Positions 34,847 to 37,538 of a stretch of 37,538 nt of DNA are shown one piece after another. The DNA is from Parcubacteria group bacterium GW2011_GWC1_36_108 (GTDB lineage: Bacteria; Patescibacteriota; Minisyncoccia; Moranbacterales; GWC2-37-73). The stretch covers positions 1 to 37,538 of the forward strand of contig LBRD01000007.1 in NCBI GenBank assembly GCA_000991245.1, in the 5' to 3' direction. The notes under the pieces are model-generated. The model searched no databases and was not told the origin of the DNA. It saw only the letters and a program-made list of their open reading frames with translations. The translations under genes were made by a program, and so were the position numbers. Numbering within the stretch: position 1 is the first letter of the stretch; each line of letters opens with the position of its first letter.

Positions 34847-34900
34847 ATTTACCCAGTGAAATCCGGCTTCGCCGGTGCGAAGCAATTTCACGGGGTAAAC
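34847..34900. repeat. 'CCCCGTnAAAT' palindrome family, copy upstream of mreB
   Basis: tttacccagtgaaatccggcttcgccggtgcgaagcaatttcacggggtaaac. Confidence 0.75.
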
Positions 34901-34993
34901 CTTATGAACTTGTTTATTTTTGACATTTTGGCTTAGCTAAGCTATGATATCAGAAGGTAAAAACGTTAACTTGAAGTGATATTTCATACAATT

Positions 34994-36079
34994 ATGAGGG
35001 AGAAAATAAAAGGTTTTTGGCAAAAATTTTTCGGAAATTTTTTTGGTAATATCTCTAGAGATATTGGTATTGATTTGGGAACTGCCAATACATTGGTGTA
35101 TGTTAAGGGGAAAGGAATCGTAATTAACGAGCCATCAGTAGTTGCAATTAATAAACGCACCGGACAGGTTTTGGCGATTGGGCGAGATGCCAAAAGAATG
35201 GTTGGAAAAACTCCGGGGCATATTGTGGCAACTCGTCCTTTGGTGGATGGGGTGGTAAGCGATTTTGAGGTGACCACACAAATGCTAAAATATTTTATTG
35301 AAAAGGTTAATAAAGATTCTTTTGCATTTTCACCAAAGCCTCGAGTTTTAATTGGAATTCCATCGCGCATAACAGAAGTTGAAAAAAAGGCAGTTATAGA
35401 CGCTGCGATGAGTGCTGGAGCTCGCGAAGCATTTCTTATTGAGGAACCAATGGCTGCTGCAATCGGAGCGAGATTGCCGGTTACAGACGCTAAAGGGAAT
35501 ATGGTTGTTGATATTGGTGGAGGAACTTCTGAAATCGCTGTTATTTCTTTGGGTGGCATTGTTAGTGCACGTTCTTTGCGAGTGGCTGGGGATGAGATGA
35601 ATGAAGATATTATTCGTTATTGTAGAGATGAATTCAATTTGCTTATTGGGGAAAAAAGCGCAGAAGATGTTAAAATTGCAATTGGAAGTGCATATCCGCT
35701 CAAGGAACAAATGAAAGTTACAGTTCGAGGTCGCGATCTTGTGAGTGGTTTGCCAAAGGAGGTTATTGTGAATGATGAGCAGATCAGAGAAGCAATTTCA
35801 CGTTCGATTCGCATTATTGTGAATAATGTTAAAACAGTTATTGAAGAAACGCCGCCAGAGCTTTTGTCTGACATTATGCAAAGAGGAATCATCCTTGCGG
35901 GTGGAGGAGGGTTGATTAGGGGTCTTGATAAGTTGGTTGCTAATCAAACAGAAATGCCGGTTCGAATGATGGAAGATCCTTTAACAGCGGTTGTTAGAGG
36001 GGTTGGGATTGTGCTTGAAGATTTGGAAAGTCTTAGTGATGTACTTGTTGAAGATCAACGTGAGAAGTCTTTTAAATAG
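34994..36079 (+). CDS. mreB: Rod shape-determining protein MreB
   Basis: DIGIDLGTANTLVYVKGKGIVINEPSVVAIN...DIGGGTSEIAVISLGGIV; ATG 34994 preferred over GTG 34976. Confidence 0.96.
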   Translation: MREKIKGFWQKFFGNFFGNISRDIGIDLGTANTLVYVKGKGIVINEPSVVAINKRTGQVLAIGRDAKRMVGKTPGHIVATRPLVDGVVSDFEVTTQMLKYFIEKVNKDSFAFSPKPRVLIGIPSRITEVEKKAVIDAAMSAGAREAFLIEEPMAAAIGARLPVTDAKGNMVVDIGGGTSEIAVISLGGIVSARSLRVAGDEMNEDIIRYCRDEFNLLIGEKSAEDVKIAIGSAYPLKEQMKVTVRGRDLVSGLPKEVIVNDEQIREAISRSIRIIVNNVKTVIEETPPELLSDIMQRGIILAGGGGLIRGLDKLVANQTEMPVRMMEDPLTAVVRGVGIVLEDLESLSDVLVEDQREKSFK

Positions 36080-36094
36080 TGAGAAAATCAATAA

Positions 36095-36904
36095 ATGCAA
36101 AGATTGGCAAAAACTAAATTGTTTAAAGTTTTTTTTCTTGCGATATTGTTATTGTTGCTTGTTTTTTTAAATCCCTATGGTTTTTTTAATCCTTTTCGCA
36201 GCATAGTTGGCGCTGTTTTCTTGCCCTTTCAAAAGGTTTTTTATTCCGTGTCTGTTGGCATAGAAAATGGCAGTGATTTCTTGGGTTCAATCGGGCAGCT
36301 TAAAAGTGAAAATGAAAAATTGTTTCAGGAAAATCAGGAGCTACTGGCAAAAAACGCGATGCTTAATGATATGCAAAATGAGAACACAAATTTGCGTGAT
36401 CAGTTAAAATTGCTTCCTAGAAACAATTATGAATTAGTAGCGGCGACAGTTGTTAGTCAGGATCCTCACAGTATGGGAAATTGGCTGGAAATCGACAGGG
36501 GTAGTGATGATGGTATCGTTAATGGGATGCCCGTAATTGTTTCAAAAAGTATTTTGATTGGAAGAATTCAAGATGTTAGCGCAAAAAGATCAAAGATTAT
36601 GCTTTTAACAAATTCAAAAAGCACAATTAATGTGATGACTTCGCAAAACAGTACAAAGGGTGTTGCTAAAGGCGAATATGGGTTAGCCATTATTTTTGAT
36701 ATGATTTTGCAAACCGATACTGTTGCGGTTGGGGATGATGTTGTTACTTCTGGAATCGGAGGAGAAATGCCAAGAGGATTATATATTGGATCAGTACAAG
36801 AAGTTCATATTTCGTCAGACGGCTTGTTTCAACAGGCCGTGGTTGCGGCTCCACTTTCAGTTTCAAAACTACAAACCGTTTTTGTTATCAAAGCTGTGAA
36901 ATAA
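36095..36904 (+). CDS. mreC: Rod shape-determining protein MreC
   Basis: TM plus coiled coil, then VAATVVSQDPHSMGNWLEIDRGSDDGIVNGMPVIVSKSILIGRI. Confidence 0.92.
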   Translation: MQRLAKTKLFKVFFLAILLLLLVFLNPYGFFNPFRSIVGAVFLPFQKVFYSVSVGIENGSDFLGSIGQLKSENEKLFQENQELLAKNAMLNDMQNENTNLRDQLKLLPRNNYELVAATVVSQDPHSMGNWLEIDRGSDDGIVNGMPVIVSKSILIGRIQDVSAKRSKIMLLTNSKSTINVMTSQNSTKGVAKGEYGLAIIFDMILQTDTVAVGDDVVTSGIGGEMPRGLYIGSVQEVHISSDGLFQQAVVAAPLSVSKLQTVFVIKAVK

Positions 36905-36917
36905 TTTCAAATAGCAA

Positions 36918-37430
36918 ATGAAGAAAAAAATTATTTATTGTCTGCTTTTATTTTGTGCAATTGTTTTGCAAACAAGCGTGCTGCCTTTGATATCTCCTTT
37001 GCATATAGCGGGCGATGTTGTGTTGATGCTTATTCTGGCTGGATCAGTTTTGGATGGTTTCTTTGCATTTTTTTGGTGGGCTATTTTTGCTGGAATTGTT
37101 TATGATCTTGCCAGTTATACAACTGTTGGAATTCACGCTCTTATTTTTCTTTTAGTTGTTTATTTTGTGAGTTTTTTTTCCAGACGTTTTTCTGTTGAAA
37201 TAAAGGGTGTTGGTGTGGCGCTGTTCGTTATTTTTGTTGCAGTTGCTACGCTGCTTTCTCGCGGGATTATCGCACTGTCTGTTGCTTGGGATTTGCAGAC
37301 ATTCAATGGATATTTTGAAGAGTTTGGCAATTGGAAGATTATTATTTTTCAAATTTTGTTTAATACCTTTTTGTTTTTGTTTTGTTTTTTTGTTCTTAAA
37401 AAAGTGAAGAAGTTTTTTGTAATTGAATAG
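36918..37430 (+). CDS. mreD: Rod shape-determining protein MreD
   Basis: Multi-TM ORF directly after mreC. Confidence 0.8.
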   Translation: MKKKIIYCLLLFCAIVLQTSVLPLISPLHIAGDVVLMLILAGSVLDGFFAFFWWAIFAGIVYDLASYTTVGIHALIFLLVVYFVSFFSRRFSVEIKGVGVALFVIFVAVATLLSRGIIALSVAWDLQTFNGYFEEFGNWKIIIFQILFNTFLFLFCFFVLKKVKKFFVIE

Positions 37431-37435
37431 AAATT

Positions 37436-37538
37436 ATGTTTAAAAGAAAACAAAAAATACCAAAAAAATTCTCAGGAATGGAGATTGAAGACTATGTCCT
37501 TACAGCGACAGAGAAAGAAGCTTCACGAATGGAAAAAC
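37436..37538 (+). CDS. Start of a probable PBP2/MrdA (truncated by window end)
   Basis: MFKRKQKIPKKFSGMEIEDYVLTATEKEASRMEKN...; assigned mainly by mreBCD synteny. Confidence 0.4.
   Translation, partial: MFKRKQKIPKKFSGMEIEDYVLTATEKEASRMEK

Overview
This AT-rich window looks like a Candidate Phyla Radiation (Patescibacteria/Parcubacteria-like) chromosome; the lineage is inferred from gene content and repeat style and was not tested. It holds the end of the ribosomal-protein/rpoA operon (infA-rpmJ-rpsM-rpsK-rpsD-rpoA-rplQ-rplM-rpsI). It also holds frr, rseP, greA, recQ, a dcw-type division cluster (mraZ-rsmH-ftsL-like-ftsI/PBP-murF), a polyprenyl synthase, uppS, a thiol-redox cluster (DsbD/CcdA-like, trxA, trxB), malic enzyme, a YjbQ-like gene, pcm, mltG, mreBCD and the start of a probable mrdA. 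There are two tRNAs (Lys-UUU, Glu-CUC). The most interesting locus is an accessory module between trxA and trxB (about 26.05-29.93 kb). The C-terminal end of its first gene (about 26879-26998) switches abruptly from A-rich to almost adenine-free, GC-rich DNA. That stretch encodes a '...SRVVFSFWHSDDARLRV...LACRLSRSFSN' tail, which looks like a diversity-generating retroelement (DGR) variable region on a C-type-lectin-like fold. It is followed by an AAA+/MoxR-like ATPase and a RhuM-family protein. No reverse transcriptase or template repeat is visible here, so the DGR machinery would have to act from elsewhere or be lost. Other notable signals are: several families of intergenic palindromes, including three copies of one about 100-bp element before rpsM, rplM and rpsI, and a 92-bp palindromic element at two sites 21 kb apart; a class of stand-alone small orphan genes with consensus promoters, structured leaders, strong Shine-Dalgarno sequences and strong terminators; a 34-bp direct duplication of a tRNA-Glu 3' end; and an MraZ-box-like operator.
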